DNA of 64,000 bases from Polyangiaceae bacterium (lineage in GTDB: Bacteria; Myxococcota_A; Polyangia; Polyangiales; Polyangiaceae), in contig JAWKRG010000009.1 of assembly GCA_041389725.1 (NCBI GenBank), forward strand, positions 124,001-188,000, given 5' to 3'. Under the pieces are notes generated by a model that saw only the letters and a program-made list of their open reading frames with translations, was not told the DNA's origin and ran no database searches. Within the stretch, counting starts at the first letter, position 1, and every line of letters begins with the position of its first letter. Below, piece after piece: positions 37,665 to 45,694 of this stretch. A program made the translations under genes and the position numbers.

Positions 37665-39507
37665 AGGCAGAGTCAGGCCGCGAGAGCGGCGGCAGTAATC
37701 GCTTCAGCCAGAAAGTTTGGGTGACCGCGCGCTCTTCCGAGCGTTCCAGGCTGCGGACCACCTGGCTGACGATGTAGTTCGCGGTGACGACCAACAGCGT
37801 TCCGACCACGAAGAAGAGCACTTCCGTGGTCGGAACGGAGAAGTCGACGGCGAAGGGTAGAATCCGTGCCTGCCCTTCCTGGAATACCGTGGATTGCGGG
37901 AGGATTCCGAGCTTGGCAAGGGCGACGGGAATGGCGACGGACAGGGGAGCGAGGATCTGCGCTGCCAGGGTGATGGTGCGGTCTCCCCGAAACGCTACGA
38001 GATACGTGACGGCTGTGGCGACGGCGAGGCTGGGCACGAGCAAGTAGGGGCCCGCAAACACGCTCAGGGCGGCCACGCTGAAAAAGGACAAAGCCAGGGT
38101 GGTCAGGGCCGTCGGCTTCGAGAATCGTCGGCCGCGTAGCGCCCACACGTTGACCAGGACGAGAAGCATCGGGCCCAGCATCAGCACGCCCACGGCCGCG
38201 GCGCTGCGCACTCCCATCCACCACGCCAAGGGCAACAGCGCGATCCAGGCTGCGTAGGAGAATGCCGACGCCCGGGCCGACTCGCGCTGGGCAGCCTGTC
38301 GTTGTCGCGCAAGGGTCGACCGCGCCTCGGGAGGCGGCTCCTGGGCGTCCCCATCGACCAACTCGCGAAGGATCTGCGCTGCATCTTCGCGTGACGGGTC
38401 AAGTGCGACAGCGCGTCCGAGATCAGCAATGGCGGCGGACTGCAGGTCGGCACGCGGCGCCGGGTGGTCGGACAGTCGATTGAGTCGCAGCTGAGCGCTC
38501 TGCACGTGGGCGTGCGCGACGGCGCGCATCCGCTCGGATTCTTCCACGCCGTCCAGGTAGTCGCGGAGGCGTGCGTGGAACTCCGCGGCGGTCGGCCGTA
38601 CGTCGGGAGAAGGGTGTGCTGCCTGGATGCACAACGCGGTCAGTGCCGGCGGCAGCTCCACCTCCGCCTTGCGAAGCCGCTGCTCCATGTCGTTGCCCTT
38701 GGCCGCCAGCGGGAAGAGCGCCTCCTCGTCTCCTTCGCGGAAATGCTGGGCGGTGAGGATCTCGAACAACAGCACGCCCAAGGAGAACACGTCGGCGGTC
38801 GGACCCACTGCACGCCCGCCAAAGAACTGCTCCGGCGCCATGTACTCCAGAGTGCCAACCACGCGGTCGAGGTGCGAGGCCTTGTCCTTGGCGACGCGAA
38901 CGGCCGATGGGCGATCCTCGGCGGGTTCGAGGATCTTCGCCACGCCCCAGTCCAAGACGTACACCTCACCATACTTGCCGAGCATGATGTTCTCGGGTTT
39001 GACGTCCCGATGCACGACGCCGCGCTCGTGGGCGTACTGCAGCGTCAGGCAGACTCGCGACAGCGCTTCGAGCAGCTGCCTACGACTGCGGGTGCTAATC
39101 TTGTCCTGCTGGCGTGCGAGCTCTTCCGACAGCGTGTCGCCCTGCACGTGCTGCATGGTGAAGTACGCTCCGCCGGCGTCGCATTCGACGAAGTCGTAGA
39201 TGGGAACGATGCCCGGGTGTTGGAGCGCCGCTTGAAGGCGGGCTTCGCGAACGAAGCGCAGGCGCCGACGTTCGACCGCAGCATGATTGGGCTTCAACTC
39301 CTTGACGGCGACGTCGCGGCCCAAGGTCTGGTCCCGATACAGCCACACGTCCCCCATCCCACCGGACGCCACGAAGCGCTCGTCGTCGTATCGGGTCGGG
39401 CGCCGACAACGAGCTGCGTCGCGGTCGCTGCTCGGGGTAGGCTCCGGATTCGCCGCTGCGGACGCGGCGGTCGCGGCGGTTCTGGTCTCCGGAGTGGTTG
39501 CGCGCAT
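37603..39507 (-). CDS. Ser/Thr protein kinase with multiple C-terminal membrane helices
   Basis: 634 residues. The kinase domain (~40-320) has FVASGGMGDVWLY, Lys69, HRD at 166-168 (VVHRDVKPENIML), DWG at 186-188 in place of DFG, and EYMAPEQFFGG. DWG is a common bacterial variant, so activity is expected. A linker (~335-430) leads to five or six hydrophobic segments (FSYAAWIALLPLAWWMG, LGPMLLVLVNVWAL, LLVPSLAVATAVTYLVA, VLFFVVGTLLVVTANYIV). The ATG at 39507 is used; the frame upstream to 39609 lacks a better start. The C-terminal 20 residues are coded inside the convergent cystathionine beta-synthase gene. Confidence 0.9.
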   Translation of the reverse strand: MRATTPETRTAATAASAAANPEPTPSSDRDAARCRRPTRYDDERFVASGGMGDVWLYRDQTLGRDVAVKELKPNHAAVERRRLRFVREARLQAALQHPGIVPIYDFVECDAGGAYFTMQHVQGDTLSEELARQQDKISTRSRRQLLEALSRVCLTLQYAHERGVVHRDVKPENIMLGKYGEVYVLDWGVAKILEPAEDRPSAVRVAKDKASHLDRVVGTLEYMAPEQFFGGRAVGPTADVFSLGVLLFEILTAQHFREGDEEALFPLAAKGNDMEQRLRKAEVELPPALTALCIQAAHPSPDVRPTAAEFHARLRDYLDGVEESERMRAVAHAHVQSAQLRLNRLSDHPAPRADLQSAAIADLGRAVALDPSREDAAQILRELVDGDAQEPPPEARSTLARQRQAAQRESARASAFSYAAWIALLPLAWWMGVRSAAAVGVLMLGPMLLVLVNVWALRGRRFSKPTALTTLALSFFSVAALSVFAGPYLLVPSLAVATAVTYLVAFRGDRTITLAAQILAPLSVAIPVALAKLGILPQSTVFQEGQARILPFAVDFSVPTTEVLFFVVGTLLVVTANYIVSQVVRSLERSEERAVTQTFWLKRLLPPLSRPDSASSAPPPDAPAPTSSRSNPSS

Positions 39508-39614
39508 GAGATCCCGTGCCTTGGCAAAACGGCCGAGGGGCCCGATCCTTGAGTATGCCGAAACTGCGGCGGCCTGGGAATGTGAGTAGATGTGGCAGAC
39601 TTCCCTCACGCACG

Positions 39615-39676
39615 CTCACGCACGCGGCGATGCCGGTGCTGGGGCCTCACGCACGCGGCGATGCCGGCGCCGGGGC
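39615..39676 (+). repeat. Two-copy 31-bp tandem repeat
   Basis: Copies at 39,615-39,645 and 39,646-39,676 each read CTCACGCACGCGGCGATGCC followed by GG(T/C)GC(T/C)GGGG, with two differences. A further partial CTCACGCACG precedes them. It lies upstream of the kinase gene and downstream of the YceI-like gene, in a 181-bp gap. Confidence 0.7.
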
Positions 39677-39688
39677 AGAGGGCGGCGG

Positions 39689-40330
39689 TCAGCAGGGGTG
39701 AAGGACGACCCGCAGTTCGACACCGACCGCGTCGCTCAGCACCCATTCGTAGGGAATGCCGGGCTCCAGTCCGAAGTCATGGCGATTCAGCTCGAATGCA
39801 GCCTCTGCGCGTAGTTCGGCGGCAGCGCGCCGCCCTCGCACGTCGACGCGCAAGGGTCGGCTGATGCCCCGAAGCGTCAGCACGCCGTCGAGTTGCAGGA
39901 CGCCGTCGTGACCGGCGATGGCTCGGCCCACGAATCGCGCCTTGGGGTGGGTGCGGACGTCGAGGAAACGCGCAGAGCGTGCCAAGCGAGTGAGCCACTC
40001 GCTTCGGGCGCGTGCGCTCGAGACGTCGACGTCCAACTCGACTCGCTCCGGCAGCTGGCCTCGGCGGCTGACCCAAGCCCGGCCTGTGACCGCCGGAACC
40101 GAGATGGGATGGCGAGTGCCGAGGGCATAGGCGGACGCAACCAGAGACGACGCATCACGCACGACGCAGTAGCGCGCGAGCGTGGCGAGCGAGCGCGGTT
40201 TCGTCTGGGCTCCGGCGGGTGTCGCGGGGGAGGGCGTCGGCGCTGCTGCACAGCTGGCACTGAGCAGCGCGCCGCATGCGATGGGGCCAAGCCATCCCGT
40301 GGTGGCTTGGGTGCGGGGCGCTCGCGACAT
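39689..40330 (-). CDS. YceI-like lipoprotein
   Basis: 213 residues. The lipoprotein signal is CGALLSASC (lipidated Cys ~27), preceded by a basic N-terminus. The C-terminal ~150 residues resemble the YceI lipocalin-like beta-barrel: LPERVELDVDVSSARA, FLDVRTHPKARFVG, LDGVLTLRGISRPLRVDV and AEAAFELNRHDFGLEPG follow the family order. YceI proteins bind isoprenoid-type lipids in the periplasm. It carries a longer N-terminal linker than E. coli YceI. The start ATG 40330 is set by the signal sequence. It is a single gene. Confidence 0.75.
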   Translation of the reverse strand: MSRAPRTQATTGWLGPIACGALLSASCAAAPTPSPATPAGAQTKPRSLATLARYCVVRDASSLVASAYALGTRHPISVPAVTGRAWVSRRGQLPERVELDVDVSSARARSEWLTRLARSARFLDVRTHPKARFVGRAIAGHDGVLQLDGVLTLRGISRPLRVDVRGRRAAAELRAEAAFELNRHDFGLEPGIPYEWVLSDAVGVELRVVLHPC

Positions 40331-40379
40331 GCGGCTACCATACTCTGGCCCCCATTCCTGCTGCCGTTGAACTGCCTCT

Positions 40380-40552
40380 AGAGCGGGTCTCAAATCCTCC
40401 CGTCGCCGGACGGCCGATCCATCCGACCTGGCGTCGTTGCTCGCTGCGGGGCCCTCCTCACGTATTTCAATACGCTCCGGGCGCTCCTCGCTCGCGCCTC
40501 GCCAGCTCGGCGCCTCGACCGCCCAGCTCGGTCCAGTTTTGAGACCCGCTCT
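40380..40552. mobile_element. 173-bp element with 15-bp terminal inverted repeats (MITE-like)
   Basis: The ends, 40,380-40,394 and 40,538-40,552, are perfect 15-bp inverted repeats (AGAGCGGGTCTCAAA). Inside are a hairpin CGTATT-TC-AATACG (40,461-40,474) and several short GCTCG-rich repeats; no reading frame looks coding. No clear target-site duplication is seen. It fills most of the gap between divergent YceI-like and HtrA-like genes. It could be a non-autonomous transposon relic or a structured intergenic repeat. Confidence 0.5.
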
Positions 40553-40578
40553 TAGACAATGCGACTAAGGTAGTTGCG

Positions 40579-41766
40579 ATGGCAGCCGGTGGACGCCTGG
40601 TGATCGTGCGAGGGGCTGTAAAAAGCGTTGCCCTGGCCGCGGGCTTCGTGACGGCTCTGGTTTGCCTGATGGCGGGGGTGGGGCGCCTTTCGGAAAGCGG
40701 CTGGGTGCGACTTCCCGTCGCGCTCCTGGTGATGGTGGTGCTACCCGCGGTGCTCGCGGATCGCCTCTTGCCAGACGACGAACCGACCAAGGGCCGAGGC
40801 ATCGTCGGTGACGTCTTCGCGGTCAGTTGGCTTCTGGTAGTCGTGATCTTCGTCGTGCCGCTCGCCGGGGTTTCGAGCGGCTGGCTGCGTGCAGAGGGTG
40901 ACCGCCTGCACCGGAGCGAGTTCACGCTCCTGAGCCGACTTGCCTACGCACTGGCGGGCGCGGAGGTTCACGTCAAAGCCGCGCCTGTCGTCACGGCCGA
41001 CTCGGCCAGCGCCGCAGGTTCGGCCCCGGCAGCGCCGCAAGCGAGCGCCAGCGCCTCTGCCGTCGTGCCTCCCGTCGAGGACGCGGGTGCGCCGACGCCA
41101 CGACCGAAGCAATCTGGCGAGAAGACCGCGGCCGAGCTGTTCAAACAACTAGCCCCGAGCGTGGTCTCCATCAACATCAAGAGCGGCGACATGGAGGGTG
41201 GGGGCACGGGCTTCCTGGTGGACACCAAAGGCACCGTCGTCACCAACCACCACGTGGTATCGGTCGGCAAGGAGATCCGCATCAAGTTCTTCAATGGCGC
41301 CGTGTACGATCAGGTCGACTTGCTCGAGCAGGATCCGGCGCAGGACCTGGCCCTGCTCGCCATCGATCTCGCCAAGCCGAAAGAAGGCAAGCGTCCGAAG
41401 ATCGAGGCCTTGAGTCTGGGCGACTCGGACAAAGTGCAAGTTGGCGAGCGCGCCATCTCCATCGGCAACCCCCTGGGCTTGGAGCACACGCTGACCGACG
41501 GATTGGTTTCCGCGCGGCGTGTGTACCAAGGAAAGCACTGGATCCAGATGAGTGTTCCGGTGTCGCCAGGGAACTCGGGGGGGCCCCTGTTCGACATGAA
41601 GGGCCAGGTCATTGGCGTGACGACTGCGCAGGTGTTGGGCGGCTTCTTCGGCCGCGCGCAGAACCTCAACCTGGCGATTCCCGTCAACGTGGTGAAACAG
41701 CACCTGAAGAGTACGTATCCCGATCGCCGCAAGTTTGGTTCCGAAGGCGGAGGCTCGCACTGGTGA
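40579..41766 (+). CDS. Membrane-anchored HtrA-type serine protease without PDZ
   Basis: 395 residues. Three hydrophobic segments at the N-terminus (VALAAGFVTALVCLMAGVG, LPVALLVMVVLPAVLAD, VSWLLVVVIFVVPLAGV) anchor it in the inner membrane. An Ala/Ser/Pro-rich linker (~130-185) leads to a trypsin-like domain (~195-385) with His in VVTNHHVVS, Asp in AQDLALLAID and Ser in SPGNSGGPLF. It stops soon after the protease domain, so the PDZ domain of normal DegP/DegS proteins is missing. The stop overlaps the start of the next gene (GTGA), pointing to a joint function. Confidence 0.85.
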   Translation: MAAGGRLVIVRGAVKSVALAAGFVTALVCLMAGVGRLSESGWVRLPVALLVMVVLPAVLADRLLPDDEPTKGRGIVGDVFAVSWLLVVVIFVVPLAGVSSGWLRAEGDRLHRSEFTLLSRLAYALAGAEVHVKAAPVVTADSASAAGSAPAAPQASASASAVVPPVEDAGAPTPRPKQSGEKTAAELFKQLAPSVVSINIKSGDMEGGGTGFLVDTKGTVVTNHHVVSVGKEIRIKFFNGAVYDQVDLLEQDPAQDLALLAIDLAKPKEGKRPKIEALSLGDSDKVQVGERAISIGNPLGLEHTLTDGLVSARRVYQGKHWIQMSVPVSPGNSGGPLFDMKGQVIGVTTAQVLGGFFGRAQNLNLAIPVNVVKQHLKSTYPDRRKFGSEGGGSHW

Positions 41767-43238
41767 AGGCCGTGAGAAGTAACGTCGTGATGTTCGTGCT
41801 CTTGGGCCTGATGGGCGTCATCGGCATCACGCTCGTGACACGCGCGCGCACGCCGCACGAAGTAGAGCCGGCTGCCAGCGCCGAGCCGGTAGCCTCCACA
41901 TCCGCCGGCGTGGCGGCGAGCGCGAGCGCAGCGCCCGCCACGAGCAGCAGCGCGAGCGTCGACAAACCCGCGAAGCCCACCCTGACGCGCCCGTTGCGCG
42001 TGGTCGGGGTGTCCTGGGAAAGCCTGGCTCCCGCCTTGCTGCACAACGGCGGCCTGGAGCCGAGCGCGGACAGTGCCTTTGGCAAGGAGGGCCTGCGCGT
42101 CGGCATCGGCGTAGTGGACGGCGCTGAGGGCGCGGACCAGGCCCTCGCGCGCGGCGGTGAAGAAGAGAGCGGCGCTGACGTCGCGCTCGTGCCCCTGTCC
42201 GCGGTCCTCGTTTCCTACGAGCGATTGCGCGCGCTCGATCCCGTCATCTTTTTCGTCAGCCACTGGTCGCGCGGGCGTGAGCAAGTGCTGACCCGTGGCA
42301 GCAAGTCCTTCGACAGCCTGCCCAACAGCGGACAGATCGGTCTTGCCCGCGCCCAGAGCGAGGCCGGGACCTTCGTGGCGCTGTTCGTGCTCGACGCCGC
42401 CGGGGTGCCACCGGCTCGCGTCACACTGCTCCCCGAAGACGATCCGAAAGCCTTGGTAAAGGCGCGCGTCAGTGGCCACGCCGACAAGGGAAGAGACATG
42501 GCGCAATCGGAGCAGCTGCTCTCTACTGGCGAAGCTTCACGCCTTTTGCCCTACGTGATGATCGCTCAGCGAGGATTCATCCAGCAGCACGCCAAGTTGT
42601 TGCGCACGTTCCTCGCGGGGTGGTTGAAAGGGCAGAAGCAGCTCGTCGACGACACCGCTGGCGCTGCACGACGGATTGCCAAGCTCGAAGGCGCGCCGGA
42701 ACCCGTGACGCTGCTCGGCGGCCTTGGTGAAATTGCGTCTGTGCCCCTCGGCGAAAATGCGGAGCTCTTCGGCCTGTCGGGCCGTGGCGCCGTGACCGTG
42801 GAGCGCTTGCTGGGGCGAGGCTTTCGCCTGTGGCGCGAGAGCAAATTGTCGACGGTGCTGCCGCCGGAGAGTGGAATGGCGGACGGGCGCGTGCTGGCGC
42901 AGCTCGTTCGGGCTGGAGGGGCAGCGCTCGCGGGACCGGAGGCTACTGCGGGCGATCGTGATCCCAAGGCAGTCCCGTTGCTAGTGTCGCGCCAATCGGG
43001 CACCACCCTGGACGAAGACGCGCTCTTGTCGGAGCTGGGCTTCTTGGCGGGTATCTTCGGGCGGTCGCCGATCACCCTGACGGTGCACCGCGGCGGCGCC
43101 GTGGACAAGGCGCGAAGCGAAGCCTTGGCGCAACAGGCGACGGAGCGCTTTGGTCTCGCGCAAGGTCGATTGCTCGCTGGCAAAGCAAGACCTCGTGCTC
43201 GAAGCCTTGCCAGTATCGAAGTGTTTCCTGTCCCCTGA
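41763..43238 (+). CDS. Periplasmic substrate-binding-like protein
   Basis: 491 residues. An N-terminal membrane anchor (VVMFVLLGLMGVIGITLV) and an Ala/Ser linker (~33-70) precede two regions resembling ABC-type nitrate/taurine binding proteins: RVVGVSWESLAPALLHNGG and ADVALVPLSAVLVSYERL, then GQIGLARAQSEAGTFVALFVLDAAGVPPARVTLLPEDDP. After ~residue 370 the fold departs, ending with an OmpA-like beta-alpha pattern (SPITLTVHRGGAVDKARSEALAQQATERFG). GTG 41763 overlaps the protease stop, so the two are co-translated. No permease or ATPase gene is close by, which argues for sensing rather than uptake. Confidence 0.65.
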   Translation: MKAVRSNVVMFVLLGLMGVIGITLVTRARTPHEVEPAASAEPVASTSAGVAASASAAPATSSSASVDKPAKPTLTRPLRVVGVSWESLAPALLHNGGLEPSADSAFGKEGLRVGIGVVDGAEGADQALARGGEEESGADVALVPLSAVLVSYERLRALDPVIFFVSHWSRGREQVLTRGSKSFDSLPNSGQIGLARAQSEAGTFVALFVLDAAGVPPARVTLLPEDDPKALVKARVSGHADKGRDMAQSEQLLSTGEASRLLPYVMIAQRGFIQQHAKLLRTFLAGWLKGQKQLVDDTAGAARRIAKLEGAPEPVTLLGGLGEIASVPLGENAELFGLSGRGAVTVERLLGRGFRLWRESKLSTVLPPESGMADGRVLAQLVRAGGAALAGPEATAGDRDPKAVPLLVSRQSGTTLDEDALLSELGFLAGIFGRSPITLTVHRGGAVDKARSEALAQQATERFGLAQGRLLAGKARPRARSLASIEVFPVP

Positions 43239-43302
43239 CTCCGCGCGTGGGCGAGGGGAAAGGAGCGGAGGACGCGCCTCTGCGCGCGTGCTTCTTGCGT
43301 GG

Positions 43303-44208
43303 TCAGCGGCGATGCAGCGGAATCGGCGCTAGCCGCGGCCCGCGGCGGGGCAGCTTGCGGCCCCCGATTTCCAAGAGTCGCTGCACGCGGCCCCGGTGGC
43401 CAGCGAAGGGCGCGAGTAGCTCGAGCATGCGCGCGTCGTCCGCGTCGCCATCGTCGCCGGTCAAGTTGTAGTTCACGAGCCGCGGCAAGTGGTAGTCGCC
43501 GACACTCACCGCGTCGGCATCGCCTAGGGAAAGACGCGCGACTTCTGCGACGCTCCAGGGACCGATGCCGCGCAAAGCGCCGAGTCGGGCCTTTGCGTCG
43601 TCGAGGGCCAGAGTCGGGAGCCTGTCGAGGATGGCGGCGTGCTTGGCCACGCGGATGAGTGTTTCGGCGCGTCGGCGTTCCACGCCGACGCGGTGCAATT
43701 CGTAGTAGGGCAGGGCCGCGAGCTTCGCGGGGGCGGCGGGGAGCAACAGGGGCACGGGGCCGGGCGCGGTCTCGCCGAGCAACTGGGCGAGACCGTAGTG
43801 CGCTTGCCAGGCTTGTTTGCCGACGACCTTCTGCTCGAAGATCACCAGGGTGAGTACCTGCAGCACGGTGTGCGCTCGCGGAATGCGCATGCCGGGGAAG
43901 CGCCTATGCAGCTCACGCATGAATCCCGTAGGCGCGAAGCCGCTCGAGTCGTCCCGCGCGCCGACCAAGTCTGGGGCGATCTCGAGCGCCCAGGCCGCGC
44001 CGGGACCATGTGCTTCGCACTCGAGGACTCCATCCGCTACCCGCACGGCCAGGGTGCAGGGCCCGTCCGGTGACCGCATCGCCCGCCACCACGTTCCGTC
44101 GGCCTCGCGTCGCATGTGGGGATCCTTGCGCCCACGCACGAAGACTCCCAGCGTCAGAGCCAGATCGATCGGGCCGTCGAGAGCCACGCGGCGGCGCAGA
44201 GGAGCCAT
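43303..44208 (-). CDS. DNA-3-methyladenine glycosylase II-like (HhH-GPD, AlkA type)
   Basis: 301 residues. The C-terminal two thirds is an HhH-GPD domain: HTVLQVLTLVIFEQKVVGKQA at its start, then the helix-hairpin-helix LGALRGIGPWSVAEVARL and the catalytic Asp in AVSVGDYHLPRL. The N-terminal ~90 residues match the AlkA-type beta domain in position only. It would excise alkylated bases in base-excision repair. No four-cysteine [4Fe-4S] loop is present, which separates it from EndoIII/MutY. The start is ATG 44208; it is divergent from the esterase lipoprotein gene 72 bp away. Confidence 0.83.
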   Translation of the reverse strand: MAPLRRRVALDGPIDLALTLGVFVRGRKDPHMRREADGTWWRAMRSPDGPCTLAVRVADGVLECEAHGPGAAWALEIAPDLVGARDDSSGFAPTGFMRELHRRFPGMRIPRAHTVLQVLTLVIFEQKVVGKQAWQAHYGLAQLLGETAPGPVPLLLPAAPAKLAALPYYELHRVGVERRRAETLIRVAKHAAILDRLPTLALDDAKARLGALRGIGPWSVAEVARLSLGDADAVSVGDYHLPRLVNYNLTGDDGDADDARMLELLAPFAGHRGRVQRLLEIGGRKLPRRGPRLAPIPLHRR

Positions 44209-44280
44209 TGTGGGTCAGTGGGCGGGGCGAGCCGCGCAAAGCCGCCGCACCGCGCCGAGCTGATGCTACTCTAGCCAGCG

Positions 44281-45354
44281 ATGAAGCGTCGTCTGCTGGC
44301 CTCGGGACTGTTTTGCCTGGCCGTGCTCGCGTGCGGCTCGAGCGACGAATCAGCGCTGCACGGCCCGGCGAAGGACGCGGGCATGGACGGTAGCGCCGGC
44401 ATGGGCGCTGCGGCGGGCCAGGCTGGCGGCGCAAGCGCTGGGGCAGGTGGACAGGGCGGCACGGCCGCGAGCAGCACGGGCGGCGGGGCCGGCGCTCCCG
44501 AGGGCGGCGCCGGTGGCACCCCAGCGACGTGTAGCGTAGCGGCGCTGCCCGCTGGCACGACGACGATCACGGTGAAGTCGAGCGGTCAGGACCGCTCGGC
44601 GCGAATGGTCATCCCGAAGTCCTACGACGCATCGAAGCCCGTACCCTTGGTGCTGGTGTTCCACGGCTACACGGAGTCTGCGACGGCGATCGAGAACATC
44701 AGCCAGATGACGCCCGTCGCCGAAAAGGCCGGCGTGATCGTGGTCTATCCCCAGGGAATTCTGAACGCATGGAACGCAGGCAAGTGCTGTGGCGTCGCGT
44801 CCACGTCGAATCGTCCTGACGTGCAGTTCGTCGTCGACCTGCTGGACAGCCTCGAGCAGCAACTGTGCATCGACAAGAAGCGCATCTATGCCGCCGGGTT
44901 TTCCAACGGCGGTATGCTGAGCAACCGCTTGGCCTGCGAGCTTTCGACACGGTTCGCGGCGATCGGCCCCGTGGCGGGTCCGCTGGCGATCGATGCCTGC
45001 GCGCCCCAGCGCCCGATGCCGATGATCGAGTTCCATGGCACGGGGGACTTCGTGGTGCCCTACGACGGTGGTGGCCTTTCCGGAGCCAAAAGCGTCAAAG
45101 AGAACGTCGACTTCTGGCAAAAGAATGCTTGGTGCACCGACGGCACGCCCGGCGAAACGTACAAGAAGGGCGACGTCACTTGCGCGAGCTACTCCCAGTG
45201 CAAGGAAGGGGCGGCCGTGGAACTGTGCACCGTGGAGGGCGGCGGTCACCAGTGGCCCGGAGGCAAGAGCGCCGGGCCTGGCGGCAAGCTCACCCAAGAC
45301 GTGAACGGTAGCCAACGGATGCTGGATTTCTTCCTAGCGCATCCGATGCCCTGA
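44281..45354 (+). CDS. Secreted esterase lipoprotein, PHB-depolymerase/feruloyl-esterase (LpqC) family
   Basis: 357 residues. The lipoprotein signal is CLAVLAC (Cys18). A Gly/Ala linker (~35-80) precedes an alpha/beta-hydrolase domain: VLVFHGYTESATAIE (oxyanion region), VIVVYPQGI, and the nucleophile Ser208 in AAGFSNGGML. The charge-relay Asp is probably in FHGTGDFVVPYDG and the His in EGGGHQWPGG. Extra cysteines (GKCCGVAS, EQQLCID, CAPQ) suggest disulfides outside the cytoplasm. Family members cleave polyhydroxybutyrate or plant feruloyl esters; which applies here is open. The aromatic pathway at the left end could use released hydroxycinnamates, but the distance makes this speculative. Confidence 0.82.
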   Translation: MKRRLLASGLFCLAVLACGSSDESALHGPAKDAGMDGSAGMGAAAGQAGGASAGAGGQGGTAASSTGGGAGAPEGGAGGTPATCSVAALPAGTTTITVKSSGQDRSARMVIPKSYDASKPVPLVLVFHGYTESATAIENISQMTPVAEKAGVIVVYPQGILNAWNAGKCCGVASTSNRPDVQFVVDLLDSLEQQLCIDKKRIYAAGFSNGGMLSNRLACELSTRFAAIGPVAGPLAIDACAPQRPMPMIEFHGTGDFVVPYDGGGLSGAKSVKENVDFWQKNAWCTDGTPGETYKKGDVTCASYSQCKEGAAVELCTVEGGGHQWPGGKSAGPGGKLTQDVNGSQRMLDFFLAHPMP

Positions 45355-45380
45355 GGACCGCGTCGAGACAAACGGCCGTT

Positions 45381-45395
45381 GTTACGTTACGTAAC
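45381..45395. promoter_or_regulatory. Candidate operator before the zinc-ribbon gene
   Basis: The sequence GTTACGTTACGTAAC holds a perfect 10-bp palindrome (GTTACGTAAC) and a wider inverted repeat (GTTACG-TTA-CGTAAC). It lies 48 bp before the GTG start of the small zinc-ribbon gene, where a promoter would be expected. TetR- or MerR-type regulators bind such sites; none is encoded nearby. Confidence 0.4.
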
Positions 45396-45443
45396 CTTCG
45401 CTATGCTCCGGCTCGGCCTGAGGGGCGACGAAAGGAAGCGAGT

Positions 45444-45638
45444 GTGACCGACTACTCCTGCGAGAAGTGTGGAATGAGCGTAAAAGGCATGACCTGCGGG
45501 AAATGCGGAACTGCCTTGGTGCATGACACGCTGACGAAGCCCGATGGCAGCGAGGTGCACATCGCCAAGTGCCCCAACGGCTGCGGCAAGATCAAGTCAC
45601 CGATGTGCTGTGGCCAAGACATGGCCTGCAGCGTCTGA
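45444..45638 (+). CDS. Small conserved zinc-ribbon protein
   Basis: 64 residues with ten cysteines: CEKCGMSVKGMTCGKCG at ~6-22 (two C-x2-C pairs), CPNGCG (~46-51), then CC and a final Cys in SPMCCGQDMACSV. The spacing suggests two metal sites (zinc or a rubredoxin-like iron). GTG 45444 has GGAAG 6 bp upstream. By recall, short proteins with the same CGMSVKG...KSPMCCGQDM layout occur in other bacteria, but no function is known to me. A palindromic operator candidate precedes it. It ends 56 bp before the convergent PglZ-like gene. Confidence 0.75.
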   Translation: MTDYSCEKCGMSVKGMTCGKCGTALVHDTLTKPDGSEVHIAKCPNGCGKIKSPMCCGQDMACSV

Positions 45639-45694
45639 GCGCTTCACCGATCAAAACACGCCGGCGCCGATACCGGCTCGCGCGACAACTACCT

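Noticed and set aside
44281..45354. Feruloyl esterase as a feeder enzyme of the hydroxybenzoyl-CoA pathway
   Set aside because: The family cannot be separated from polyhydroxybutyrate depolymerases by sequence here, and the gene is 28 kb from the nearest aromatic gene.
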